Positions 25,143 through 33,847 of a stretch of DNA of 64,000 bases are shown in pieces; within the stretch, counting starts at the first letter, position 1; each line of letters opens with the position of its first letter. The position numbers and the translations under genes were made by a program. Source of the DNA: Pontibacter rufus (lineage in GTDB: Bacteria; Bacteroidota; Bacteroidia; Cytophagales; Hymenobacteraceae). Below the pieces are notes generated by a model that did no database searches, had not been told where the DNA came from, and saw nothing but the letters and a program-made list of their open reading frames with translations. The stretch covers positions 558,001 to 622,000 of the forward strand of contig NZ_JADQDR010000001.1 of the NCBI RefSeq assembly GCF_015694705.1, in the 5' to 3' direction.

Positions 25143-25811
25143 CTAACTTCTTTTGCCGTATTTCTTGTATTTTAAGTAACCCATTAACTGAACAACTAAA
25201 ACCGGAAGAATAAGCGCTATCAATACAATCGGATAAGGAAGCATCCTTTTCTCGATGACCTGGTAAGATACTGCATGAATAATAACCAGTAAGTAAAGCA
25301 CATAATTCCACCTTTGCCAGTACTTCCAGCGTGGGGCTTTTAACTTTCTCAAGGTCAGGTCATTCGAGAGTGCCAGGAGAAGGGCCAGAATAAAGGCCCC
25401 TGCCAGTCCGGTATAATTGGCGAAACCAAACAGGTCTGAACGCAGAACCAATTGTTGACTTATCTCTTCTTTTTTAAAAAAGTACAGCAACATATTACCC
25501 ATGTGAACCTGCCAACCAATACCTACATGTGCCAATCCAATCAAGCCGCTCCAAATCCCTATATCACGGCGCAGATCTGTAGAAACAGGGTTCCTATGTT
25601 TTCTTAGTAGATTAATAGGGCCTGTGATCAAGGTGATACCCAGAAATAGCAGGGAGGTATAAGCTGTACTCATGCTCCACTTATAAATTATATCCGGTGA
25701 TTGAACTAAATAAAAAAGACTGCCGAGCAATAATAAACTCAGCAGTGCTAAAATGCTATGGTGAAAGATTCTTTTGGTCAAACGGGAATGCGTACTGGTT
25801 TTTTTTATCAT
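25143..25811 (-). CDS. ferric-reductase-like transmembrane protein (MsrQ/YedZ-like)
   Basis: A 222-residue protein with six predicted helices. Haem-ligand-like His residues are in GLIGLAHVGIGWQVHMGN (two His on one helix) and in YVLYLLVIIHAVSYQV, the pattern of the ferric reductase-like transmembrane domain and MsrQ. No NADPH or FAD domain is attached. It may pass electrons across the membrane to a periplasmic partner. It lies downstream of copB with a 100-base gap. Confidence 0.75.
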   Translation of the reverse strand: MIKKTSTHSRLTKRIFHHSILALLSLLLLGSLFYLVQSPDIIYKWSMSTAYTSLLFLGITLITGPINLLRKHRNPVSTDLRRDIGIWSGLIGLAHVGIGWQVHMGNMLLYFFKKEEISQQLVLRSDLFGFANYTGLAGAFILALLLALSNDLTLRKLKAPRWKYWQRWNYVLYLLVIIHAVSYQVIEKRMLPYPIVLIALILPVLVVQLMGYLKYKKYGKRS

Positions 25812-25914
25812 TTCTTAGATTCAATAATGAAGTTTTTAAAAATCAACCTTAGGTCAGACTTCGTCTGCGTAACTGTTAAGTTCGCCTTCATTCCAGGTGA
25901 GCTTAGTTGTGTTT

Positions 25915-28014
25915 TTATTTTATCTGCCTTCGCAACAGTTGCGCGTTAATCGCCACGATCACGGTACTCAGGCTCATCAAAGCAGCGCCCACAGCAGGAG
26001 AGATCATGATGCCCTGCTGGTACAGCACGCCGGCGGCAAGGGGCAGCGCGACGATGTTGTAAGCCGTGGCCCAGATCAGGTTCTGGATCATTTTGCGGTA
26101 AGTGGCTTTGCCGAAAAGTATCAGCGAGGCGATGTCCTGCGGGTTACTGTTAACGAGTATAATGTCGGCTGTTTCGGCGGCTACATCGGTGCCCGAGCCA
26201 ACGGCAATGCCCACGTCAGCCTGGGCCAGGGCAGGAGCATCGTTTACGCCGTCGCCCGTCATCGCTACAAACTCTCCTTTTGCCTGCAGCTCTTTTACTT
26301 TCTCCTGCTTTTGATGCGGCAGCACGTTGGCCAGGTAGCCGTCCATGTGCAGCATGTCGCTCACGCTTTTGGCCACTCGCTCATTGTCGCCCGTCAGCAG
26401 CAGGTTTTTGATGCCGTTCGCTTTCAGCACACGTATGGCTTCTGCTGACTCTGGCCGGATCTGGTCGCGCAGGGAGATATAGCCCGCCACCTGCCGGTTT
26501 ATCAGCACGTATACTATTGTCTCCACGCCTTTCTCTGCCTGGCTTGGCGGCACCTGCACGTTAAATTCTTTGATGTAGTTGGGGCCGACTACTTTTATGT
26601 CTTTGCCTTCCACTCTTCCTTCCAGTCCCTTGCCAGGCAGGTAGTTGAAATTATCGGAAGCAGGTACGGTTATACTATCGGCCTTCGCTTTTTTAAGGAT
26701 GCCCTGCGCAATATAGTGTTCCGAATTTTGCTCCACACCCGCAGCCAGCCGCAGCAATTCCTGTTCGCTGTAACGCGGGTTAAACGCAACCACCTGCGCC
26801 ACTTCGTGAGATCCCCGGGTGAGCGTGCCTGTTTTGTCGAAGATAATGGTGCTTATTTTACGGGCATTCTCGAAGGCGGTGCGGTTGCGTATGAGCAGGC
26901 CATTGTTGGCCGAAACGGCCGTGGAGATAGCCACCACCAGCGGGATGGCCAGGCCCAGTGCATGGGGACAGGAGATGACCATCACGGTTACCATGCGCTC
27001 CAGGGCAAAACTAAGCGCAGCGCCAGCCAAGAGCCAGGCAGCCAGCGTGCCGAAACCAGCCGCAAGCGCCACATAGGTCAGCCACTTGGCTGCCCTGTCG
27101 GCCAGGCGCTGCGTGTCTGACTTTGTTTTCTGCGCCTCCTGCACCAGGGTAATTACTTTGTTCAGGTAGCTGTCCTTGCCCGTGTGCTCTACGCGCACCT
27201 GAAGCGCGCCGTTGCCGTTGATGGAGCCGCCGATTACGTTATCGTCTTTTACTTTTTGCACAGGTTTGCTCTCGCCCGTCAGCATGCTCTCGTTCAGGTA
27301 GCTTTCGCCTTGTACCACCACGCCATCGGCAGGCACTTTCTCTCCGGGCCTGATAAGTATAATATCTCCTGGCCGGAGCTCCTCCACTTTAACCGTTAGC
27401 GTCTGCCCGTCCTTTATAACATGCGCCTCGGCGGGCATCATACTTACCAGTAGCTCCAACGCTTTTGATGCGCCCAGCACGGATTTCATTTCAATCCAAT
27501 GGCCCAGCAGCATGATGACGATGAGCGTAGCCAGTTCCCAGAAAAAGTCCATCCCTTCCAGGCCAAAAGCCACGGCCGAACTATAGAGATAAGCTACGGT
27601 GATGGCTACGCCAATCAGCGTCATCATACCTGGGGCGCCCTTCTTTATTTCCTCCACCAAACCCGTCAGGAAGGGCCAGCCGCCGTAGAAAAAGATAATG
27701 CTGGACAGGGCAAAGGCGATGTACAGGCTGTAGGGCACGTGCAGCGAGTAGCCCAGGATGTTTTGCACCATCGGGCTAAGTATGATGACCGGCACGGAGA
27801 GCACGAGCGAAACCCAGAAGCGCTTTCTGAAGTCGTCTATCATCATGCGGTGATGGTCGTGTCCGCTGCCGTGGCCGCCATGACCTACATGCTCCTTGTT
27901 GGGCATGGCGCTGCTATGCGCGTGCAGGGTTTTCTCCTCCAGCCGCTCTGCTGTTTTATCAGCTTTTTCCTGGGCTTTGCCTTTAGCGCTTTGGTGGTGG
28001 TGTTCGTGTTCCAT
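25915..28014 (-). CDS. copB: P1B-type copper ATPase, CPH class (CopB)
   Basis: A 699-residue protein. The His-rich N-terminus ([22 protein letters not shown]) replaces the HMA domains seen in CopA. Membrane helix 6 has [11 protein letters not shown] near residue 347, the CPH signature of the P1B-3 group. Phosphorylation site DKTGTLTRG near 392, TGE actuator loop LTGESKP, and hinge [18 protein letters not shown]. It uses ATP to export copper or silver from the cytoplasm; the CPH group is linked to Cu(II)/Cu(I) export. The sugar dehydrogenase pseudogene lies directly upstream on the same strand. Confidence 0.93.
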   Translation of the reverse strand: MEHEHHHQSAKGKAQEKADKTAERLEEKTLHAHSSAMPNKEHVGHGGHGSGHDHHRMMIDDFRKRFWVSLVLSVPVIILSPMVQNILGYSLHVPYSLYIAFALSSIIFFYGGWPFLTGLVEEIKKGAPGMMTLIGVAITVAYLYSSAVAFGLEGMDFFWELATLIVIMLLGHWIEMKSVLGASKALELLVSMMPAEAHVIKDGQTLTVKVEELRPGDIILIRPGEKVPADGVVVQGESYLNESMLTGESKPVQKVKDDNVIGGSINGNGALQVRVEHTGKDSYLNKVITLVQEAQKTKSDTQRLADRAAKWLTYVALAAGFGTLAAWLLAGAALSFALERMVTVMVISCPHALGLAIPLVVAISTAVSANNGLLIRNRTAFENARKISTIIFDKTGTLTRGSHEVAQVVAFNPRYSEQELLRLAAGVEQNSEHYIAQGILKKAKADSITVPASDNFNYLPGKGLEGRVEGKDIKVVGPNYIKEFNVQVPPSQAEKGVETIVYVLINRQVAGYISLRDQIRPESAEAIRVLKANGIKNLLLTGDNERVAKSVSDMLHMDGYLANVLPHQKQEKVKELQAKGEFVAMTGDGVNDAPALAQADVGIAVGSGTDVAAETADIILVNSNPQDIASLILFGKATYRKMIQNLIWATAYNIVALPLAAGVLYQQGIMISPAVGAALMSLSTVIVAINAQLLRRQIK

Positions 28015-28038
28015 AAATATCGTTTTTAGCTTCTGAGG

Positions 28039-29418
28039 CTACTCTATTTTGTAAACCTTACCTGTTTGTCCGTGCGGTCCCAGTACGTCGTTTACCAGCA
28101 GGTATACTTCGCCGCTGTTGTCCTACCCAAATCCATACAGGTAGTACCCGAGGGCTCCGTTTGCCATGTCCTTAAAGTGCAGCTGCCTGTATTGCCAGGG
28201 ACCTTTGTCTCCTGTAACTTCAGCGGCAAAAACGGCTCCGTCCGGCTTGTCATGGGCCTGCGTCCATACCCCGAAAAGATACTTTCCATCCAGTCCCTGA
28301 TACTGCTGCCCCCTGTACACATAACCTCCCACTCCCACAATTCCCAAACCTTCAGGGTAAGTCATACTGTTCTTGAATTCAATCACCGGGTCGATAAACC
28401 TATTGCCTAAACTGTCTGCATCGGGGCAGTCCGGCAAAGGCTGCTTGTTGTCTGCTGCGTTAAAGCAGAGGGTGCCTTCCTTCACGTTCCAGCCATAGTT
28501 GCCGCCTTTGGTAACCACATCTATCTCCTCCCGCAAAACCTGCCCGGCGTCTCCTGCTATCAGCATTCCTGTTTTTTTGTCGAACGAAAAGCGGTATGGG
28601 TTACGGAAGCCGTAAGCATAAATCTATTTCCTTCCATTTTTGCCATCAGCAAAGGGATTATCAGAAGGAATGCCGTATGGGGAGCCGCTGTTAACGTCGA
28701 TGCGCAGGATGTTGCCCTCCAGATTTTTCTCTATGTCCTGGCCGTTGCCGCCCTCGTTTTCCTTATACCAGTCTTCTACATGGCCGGTGCCAATGTCATT
28801 CTTATTGCCGCCGTCGCCTATCGAAATGTAAAGATACCTGTCGGGCCCGAATAGAAGCGTGCCGGCATTGTGGTTGGTGTATGGATGGTCATCGGCCAGA
28901 AGAATCTTTTCAGAGCCCGGCTCTGCCACATTCGGGTTACTGGCCGAAACGCTATACTCAGCAACATAGTTGGTGTGGTCATAATCATCAGGGGCAGAAC
29001 TGCGCAAGGGGGCACTGTAGTAGACGAAGAAACGGCCGTTCCGGGCATAGCCAGGATGGAAGGCCAGTCCCAGTAGCCCCCGTTCCTCTTCTTTATTCTT
29101 CTTGAGCGGCACTATCTTGTTTTTGATGTCCAGAAAAGGTTCGGGAAGCAGCTTTCCATCCGCAACCACCCTGATCTCTCCAATCTGGTCCAGAATAAAA
29201 AGCCGGTCATCGTTAGGTGGCTGTGTCAGGAAAACCGGCTCTGCAAGGCCTGAGGCAACCAGTTGCAGCCCGACGGAGTCTACTGCTGCCTGTTCAGATG
29301 TTGAGGCGGCTGTAACAGCACTGTCAGTTGTCTCCTGCCCTCCAGTAGACTTGGCTCCATCGCAGGCGATGAGCAGCGGCGCCAGAAATGCGAAACAAAG
29401 TATGTGTGTGTTTTTCAT
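28039..29418 (-). pseudogene. PQQ-dependent sugar dehydrogenase with two in-frame TAG codons
   Basis: From ATG 29418 a lipoprotein signal (LIACDG) and a six-bladed soluble glucose dehydrogenase-like propeller read in one frame for 460 codons: LVASGLAEPVFLTQPP, LGLAFHPGYARNGRFFVYYS, HNAGTLLFGPD, then GFRNPYRFSFD. Two TAG codons interrupt it, at 28626-28624 (before IYAYGFRNP) and 28125-28123 (before DNSGEVYLL). In both places Glu is expected, so GAG to TAG is likely twice. No indel is present. Probably inactive. It precedes copB by 24 bases. Confidence 0.85.
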
Positions 29419-29536
29419 AGCGTAAGGTTTAATGGTATGTTAAGAAGTAAGTATTTATAAGGTTACATCCTGATTATAAGCCTCCTATATATGGCATGGC
29501 GTTATCGGATATTCCTGATTAATTTTGTTTCCATAC

Positions 29537-30601
29537 TTACTTTAATTTGTTGCGACGGTACCAGCCGGCGGGGTCGGCTTTAAGGGCCGCAATCATTTTG
29601 GGCAGCGTTTCGCGCAGGGAGTGCCGCGGCTCCCAGCCGAGCAGGGTGCGGGCGCGGGTGATATCCAGCTCCGAGTGGTCGTCTGCCAAATCTATCATCC
29701 AGGGCTTGATGAACGGGTCGCCGAAAAGGCCTTGGGCCCAGGCCCCGAGCTTGGCCACTACCTTGGGGATTCTGTAAGTACGCCACGCTTTACCGTAAAG
29801 GAACCGACCAATCTGCTGCTGCAGTTCCCTGTAGCTCAGCGTTTCCGGGTCCCCGATGTTGATGGTTACTTCGGCGGGTAAATCCTTTCGCCTTTCGATT
29901 GTTTTCGCTATCGCCTCTACCAGATCGTCTAAATGGATAAAAGGATTGCCATGAGCCGTATTGCCCGGGTAGAAATGGCTGGTGAGCTGCTTTTCGTAGA
30001 TGCGCTGTATCTGGTTTGTGAGTGGAATAGAGTTGCCTTCCTCATCGTACACGCCCGCGATCCGGAGGATGACAGCAGGGATGTTTCCCCGGTTTTCGTG
30101 AATGAGTTTCTCGGTCTTTACCTTGGATTTGGGATAGTCCCATTTGGGTTCCAATGGGGAATTTTCGTTTATCTTTACGCCGGGATGGGTGGGGGCGTAC
30201 ACTAGCAGACTGCTGGAGAAGATAAACTGCTGCACCTCCAGCGGCTGCAGGGCCTTAAGCAGCTTCTGCGTGCCCTGGACGGTTATTTTCTCATACAAGG
30301 GGCTGGGCCTTCCGGCAAAGTCATAGTAAGCAGCCAAATGCACGACGGAGGCAATACGCTTGCCATACCTGGCCTGCACCTCATCCATCACTTCCGCCAG
30401 GTTCTCTTCGGAGGTCAGGTCAATGGTAATGCAATCAGCCTCTTCGGGCGGATAAGGGTAGCCGGCGTTGTCGAAGCCAACCATCTGGTAGCGCGGCGCC
30501 AGCTTTTTAATCAGGGCGCTGCCGATGAGCCCGCTGCTGCCGGTTACCAGAATCACTTCTTTTTCTGATTTACGGGCAATCTCGTTGTTTACCTGGAGCA
30601 T
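29537..30601 (-). CDS. NAD(P)-dependent epimerase/dehydratase
   Basis: 354 residues from ATG 30601 (MLQVNNEIARKSEKEVILVT); the 21 codons upstream are unlikely. Extended SDR: dinucleotide motif VTGSSGLIGSALIKKL, acidic residue after strand 2 (MVGFDNAG), catalytic YPKSK near residue 155, and FIHLDDLVEAIAKT in the substrate region. It probably acts on a nucleotide sugar or a lipid-linked substrate. No evident link with the metal genes. Confidence 0.85.
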   Translation of the reverse strand: MLQVNNEIARKSEKEVILVTGSSGLIGSALIKKLAPRYQMVGFDNAGYPYPPEEADCITIDLTSEENLAEVMDEVQARYGKRIASVVHLAAYYDFAGRPSPLYEKITVQGTQKLLKALQPLEVQQFIFSSSLLVYAPTHPGVKINENSPLEPKWDYPKSKVKTEKLIHENRGNIPAVILRIAGVYDEEGNSIPLTNQIQRIYEKQLTSHFYPGNTAHGNPFIHLDDLVEAIAKTIERRKDLPAEVTINIGDPETLSYRELQQQIGRFLYGKAWRTYRIPKVVAKLGAWAQGLFGDPFIKPWMIDLADDHSELDITRARTLLGWEPRHSLRETLPKMIAALKADPAGWYRRNKLK

Positions 30602-30771
30602 AGTCTGATGGCTGGTTTGGTATGATATTTCTTGCTTCACCCCATTATGTATGGGACATGGCATAGAGAATATGTTAAATTAGTTCAGGCGGAGCAAGCA
30701 AGGTGTGGGAGCTGCAGAAAGCCCGAGCCGCTGTGGCTCCCACCTCAGGTGCATCTTTCAACAGCCGCTGC

Positions 30772-31086
30772 CTAACAGCAACAACCGCCGGAACGATTGG
30801 GCTTTGGAATATCGCCGCTTTCCTTCTTCTCAAGCTTAAAGCCGATGCCTTCCACGGCCTGCTGCATCCGGGCGGGCGTTACCGCATCCGGGTCATAGGC
30901 AACCGTGGCGGACGCGCCGGCAAGGTTCACCTCCGCCGATTTTACGCCCTCCAGCTTCGAGAGGGATTTTTGCACACTGTTGGCGCACCCGGCGCAGGTC
31001 ATGCCCTCCACAGAGAATGTCTCTTCCACCAAATTATCTGATTGGCTTACCTGGTTGTTTTGCTTTTCGTTTTCCATGATTGTCAT
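30772..31086 (-). CDS. HMA-domain copper chaperone-like protein
   Basis: A 104-residue cytosolic protein with one heavy-metal-associated domain. The metal site is GMTCAGCANSVQ near residue 28, followed by GVKSAEVNLAGASATVAYDP and IGFKLEKK. It ends SGGCCC, three extra Cys that could bind metal or accept it from the domain. Homologous to CopZ and to the N-terminal domain of CopA at 36 kb. It precedes the MBL/rhodanese gene on the opposite side of a 20-base gap and is read in the same direction. Confidence 0.85.
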   Translation of the reverse strand: MTIMENEKQNNQVSQSDNLVEETFSVEGMTCAGCANSVQKSLSKLEGVKSAEVNLAGASATVAYDPDAVTPARMQQAVEGIGFKLEKKESGDIPKPNRSGGCCC

Positions 31087-31106
31087 ATTTAGGTTAACAC
31101 AATTAT

Positions 31107-32465
31107 CTATTTAGCTGCCTTAGCAGCCGGTTGTTCAAAATCCTTTATCGCCTTACCCAAGTCGTAGACGGGCGTGCCTGCCAGGGATTTCTCTAAAATG
31201 CTGGCTCCAATAGCCGACCTGTAGCCACTCGCGCAGTGAACGACTACAGGTTTATCCGTACCGATCTCATCTGTCCTGTCGCGTAGCTCCGGTAGTGGAA
31301 TATGGAGTGCCTGGTCAAATATTTTCCTCTCTTTTACCTCCGACTCATTGCGAAGGTCCACAATGGTAAAGTCCTGCGAGTGCTCCATGAACTCCTGGAG
31401 ATCAATGTGGAGGCTGCGCTGCTGCCCATACGTTGGCGCCTGTAAAGCTCCCCTGATGTTTTTCTCGTAGCCAATCTTTGCCGCTTTCCGGATCAGGCCC
31501 TCTAAGGCCTCGTGGCTGTCTGCCAGCAGGTAAAACTCCTCTTGCGGCCCCACAACAGACCCCAGCCAAGTCTCAAACTTCTTCCCGCACATGATACTGA
31601 TGGCCCCTGGCAGGTGCCCCGCTTTGAACTGCTCTTGCGGGCGGGTATCCACCAGCAGTACGCCCCGCTGAAGCGAGGCGTACTTGTTTAGCCGGGGCAC
31701 TGCCTCCACGCTTTTGCCGAAGGCCTCGGTACCCTTTCTGTTCAGAGCCACATCGTAACTGAAGTATTTTGGTATGTAGGGTTGTTCTTCCAGGAGTGCT
31801 TGAACAAAGGTGTCTTCCGGCATTGGCTGAAGCGCATAATTGTGCTCCACTTCCTGGCCTATCGTGCTGGAAAGATTGCTGCTGATATTCTTTCCGCAGA
31901 GGGAGCCTGCCCCATGCGCCGGATAAACTTTCACGTCTTTATCCAGCTGCATGAGGAGCTCCCGTGTTGAGTGGTATAGCTGCCTTGCCAGTTCCTCCCG
32001 CCTCGTGCCGGAACTAGTAGCATCCTCCCGCAGGTCGGGCCTGCCCACGTCTCCCACGAACAGCGTATCCCCTGTGAAAACGGCATGTTCTTTCCCCTGC
32101 TCATCCTTCACAAGGACGCTGATGCTGTCTGACGAATGACCGGGTGTGTTGAGGGCCACGAGTTTTAACTTGCCCACCGTCACCTGGTCGCCCTCATCAA
32201 AGGCGGTGTGGGGATAGGTAACTTCTGCCCGCCTGCTTATATAAACGGGAGCATTTGTAGCACTGTGAATTTCCAGATGGCCGCTCACAAAGTCCGCATG
32301 CAGATGCGTTTCTACAACTGCCACTATTTTTGCCCCGTGTTTTTCGGCAAAGTCATAGTAGGACTGTGGATCTCTGCCAGGATCGACCAGCGCTACCTGT
32401 TTGTCGCTCAGCACTGCATAGGAGGCGTGTGCCAGACCTTCGTCATAAAACCGTTTGATATGCAT
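31107..32465 (-). CDS. MBL-fold hydrolase with two rhodanese domains
   Basis: 452 residues from ATG 32465 (MHIKRFYDEGLAHASYAV). The metallo-beta-lactamase domain has ETHLHADFVSGH near residue 54 and NTPGHSSDSI near 113, as in persulfide dioxygenases and sulfurtransferase fusions. Rhodanese domain 1 (VLLVDTRPQEQFKAGHLPGA) lacks an active-site Cys. Domain 2 has HCASGYRSA near residue 420, with the active Cys. Likely oxidises or transfers persulfide sulfur in the cytoplasm. Sits in the copper cluster, where thiol sulfur damage would be relevant. Confidence 0.88.
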   Translation of the reverse strand: MHIKRFYDEGLAHASYAVLSDKQVALVDPGRDPQSYYDFAEKHGAKIVAVVETHLHADFVSGHLEIHSATNAPVYISRRAEVTYPHTAFDEGDQVTVGKLKLVALNTPGHSSDSISVLVKDEQGKEHAVFTGDTLFVGDVGRPDLREDATSSGTRREELARQLYHSTRELLMQLDKDVKVYPAHGAGSLCGKNISSNLSSTIGQEVEHNYALQPMPEDTFVQALLEEQPYIPKYFSYDVALNRKGTEAFGKSVEAVPRLNKYASLQRGVLLVDTRPQEQFKAGHLPGAISIMCGKKFETWLGSVVGPQEEFYLLADSHEALEGLIRKAAKIGYEKNIRGALQAPTYGQQRSLHIDLQEFMEHSQDFTIVDLRNESEVKERKIFDQALHIPLPELRDRTDEIGTDKPVVVHCASGYRSAIGASILEKSLAGTPVYDLGKAIKDFEQPAAKAAK

Positions 32466-32654
32466 TTTGTAACTTCCTTGAGTTAAAGCATTTCTTCGCC
32501 CTGCCGTTTTCTCCAGAACATATAACAAATCCTCCACATGTAAAAAGCCGTTTTCATGGGTAACATCCCGGGGAAAAATGCCTGGAAATTTCGGCTATGT
32601 CCAAAAAAAGAACCTACAGGATAATATTGTGTTTTCCCTGCAGGGCTTTTAAAG

Positions 32655-32870
32655 CTACTTAATTTTATCTCTTTGCAGTATTGCTTTTCGCTCCTCGTAT
32701 TCCTGGGTGGTCATCTTTCCACTTGCATATTTTTTTTGAAGAATGTCCAAAGGGGTTTCCCTATATACTCTCGTCCGTGACATGGGGAATAAAAATATTG
32801 CAAAAATTAAAATTATCCAGATGATCCACCAGACCATATTCATGCCCATCACGTGATATTCATTGTCCAT
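32655..32870 (-). CDS. SHOCT-domain small membrane protein
   Basis: A 71-residue protein with one N-terminal helix (MVWWIIWIILIFAIFLFP) and a C-terminal SHOCT domain (PLDILQKKYASGKMTTQEYE). SHOCT is a short oligomerisation motif. It is 20 bases downstream of the PII-like gene and ends the copA operon. A paralogue is at 40362-40568. Confidence 0.82.
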   Translation of the reverse strand: MDNEYHVMGMNMVWWIIWIILIFAIFLFPMSRTRVYRETPLDILQKKYASGKMTTQEYEERKAILQRDKIK

Positions 32871-32890
32871 AGCTGTGTCGTATTTAAAAG

Positions 32891-33220
32891 TTAAAATAAA
32901 TCCTGCCTGCCTTCTTTACCTGTCCGTACTTTGAACATTTGTTGTACCTCGGAAACGTAAATGGTCCCATCGCCTGTTTCTCCGTGTTCGCTGAGAATTT
33001 TTACAACTTCCTGTACGTTCTCCTTGTTGCAAACGATTTCGAGCTTAGCCATTTCACTGTGGGTTACAGGAAGACCTGCATGTGGGCCCAATATGTGAAT
33101 GTCTTTCTTCTGAGTATATTTCACATGCGCAATGCTCATGCTCAGAAACCCGGCACTTCTCAGCGCTTCTACTACTTCATTGACGCTTGCTTCACTTATG
33201 TATGCTTTTAGTTCTCTCAT
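32891..33220 (-). CDS. PII-like (P-II family) regulator
   Basis: A 109-residue protein with the ferredoxin-like PII fold: MRELKAYISEASVNEVVEAL, then KLEIVCNKENVQEVVKILSE and TGDGTIYVSEVQQMFKVRTG, the last being the PII B-loop region. The Tyr-bearing T-loop is present but differs from GlnB (HILGPHAGLPVTHSE). PII-like proteins beside metal pumps are thought to sense nucleotides or metal and act on transporters. Its ATG overlaps the stop of the upstream 65-residue gene by 4 bases. Confidence 0.8.
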   Translation of the reverse strand: MRELKAYISEASVNEVVEALRSAGFLSMSIAHVKYTQKKDIHILGPHAGLPVTHSEMAKLEIVCNKENVQEVVKILSEHGETGDGTIYVSEVQQMFKVRTGKEGRQDLF

Positions 33221-33414
33221 AGCTCGTTGTCTTTATCGCTACCCCGGGCATTTTTCCGCCCCATCAGCAGCATGGGTAAGACACAGACGGCTATTAAGAC
33301 TATAAAAAGCAGCCAGCCTATGTTTGCTTCAATTCCGAAAAAGGGTAATGTAAGAAAAAGCAATAAAGCCAGTATACATCCTATCATCGTCCATTTCATC
33401 ATACTTCCTTTCAT
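33217..33414 (-). CDS. 65-residue membrane protein
   Basis: Two predicted helices (MIGCILALLLFLTLPFFG and IGWLLFIVLIAVCVLPMLLM) and a basic-acidic tail. Similar small two-helix proteins (DUF2933-like) are common in metal-resistance operons, but the family match is weak. Its stop overlaps the PII-like start (ATGA), so it is translated with it. Confidence 0.65.
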   Translation of the reverse strand: MKGSMMKWTMIGCILALLLFLTLPFFGIEANIGWLLFIVLIAVCVLPMLLMGRKNARGSDKDNEL

Positions 33415-33434
33415 AGCGTTTGGGCTTATAAGGG

Positions 33435-33797
33435 TCAGTTTTGATTTTTGTGCATTTCCATATGATCTTCTTCTTTCATTTCTTTCTCATTGTTCATCTT
33501 GTCATTTATCATGCTTTTCATGTGGTCATTGTTCATCATCATATTTCCCATCATGCGGCATGTGGAGGAATCATTTTCGGCTTTGTTCATCATGGCGTTC
33601 ATCATCATCTTCATCATTTCAGGGTCGTCCATCATCCTGCCCATCATTTCTTTATTACCCATCATGTTTTTACACATCTCCATCATAGCTGCAGAGGAAG
33701 AATCCATGGCTGCTGTGCTTTTGCCCTGTGCATGGGCCTGTACTGAGAACAAGGCGATAAAACCTGATGCGATTAAAAATTTAACAGTAGCTTTCAT
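33435..33797 (-). CDS. secreted Met-rich metal-binding protein
   Basis: 120 residues: a signal peptide ending AHA-Q, then a body with about 30 Met plus Cys, Asp and His residues (MCKNMMGNKEMMGRMM, CRMMGNMMMNNDHMKSM). Met-rich clusters in the periplasm bind Cu(I) and Ag(I). It lies between copA and the small PII operon genes. A second, different Met-rich protein is at 40731-41141. The reverse-strand His-rich frame here is its shadow. Confidence 0.8.
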   Translation of the reverse strand: MKATVKFLIASGFIALFSVQAHAQGKSTAAMDSSSAAMMEMCKNMMGNKEMMGRMMDDPEMMKMMMNAMMNKAENDSSTCRMMGNMMMNNDHMKSMINDKMNNEKEMKEEDHMEMHKNQN

Positions 33798-33847
33798 AGT
33801 TCTTGTGTTTATAGGTTTAATGATTTGTTAAGTACATGACCGCTTAG

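Noticed and set aside
23036..29418. Reassignment of TAG to an amino acid
   Set aside because: Several intact genes end in TAG, for example the fused oxidase whose last residue is the expected terminal Phe.
33441..33746. Long His-rich open frame opposite the Met-rich gene
   Set aside because: CAT codons on the plus strand are just the reverse of the ATG-rich minus-strand gene, which has a signal peptide and operon context.
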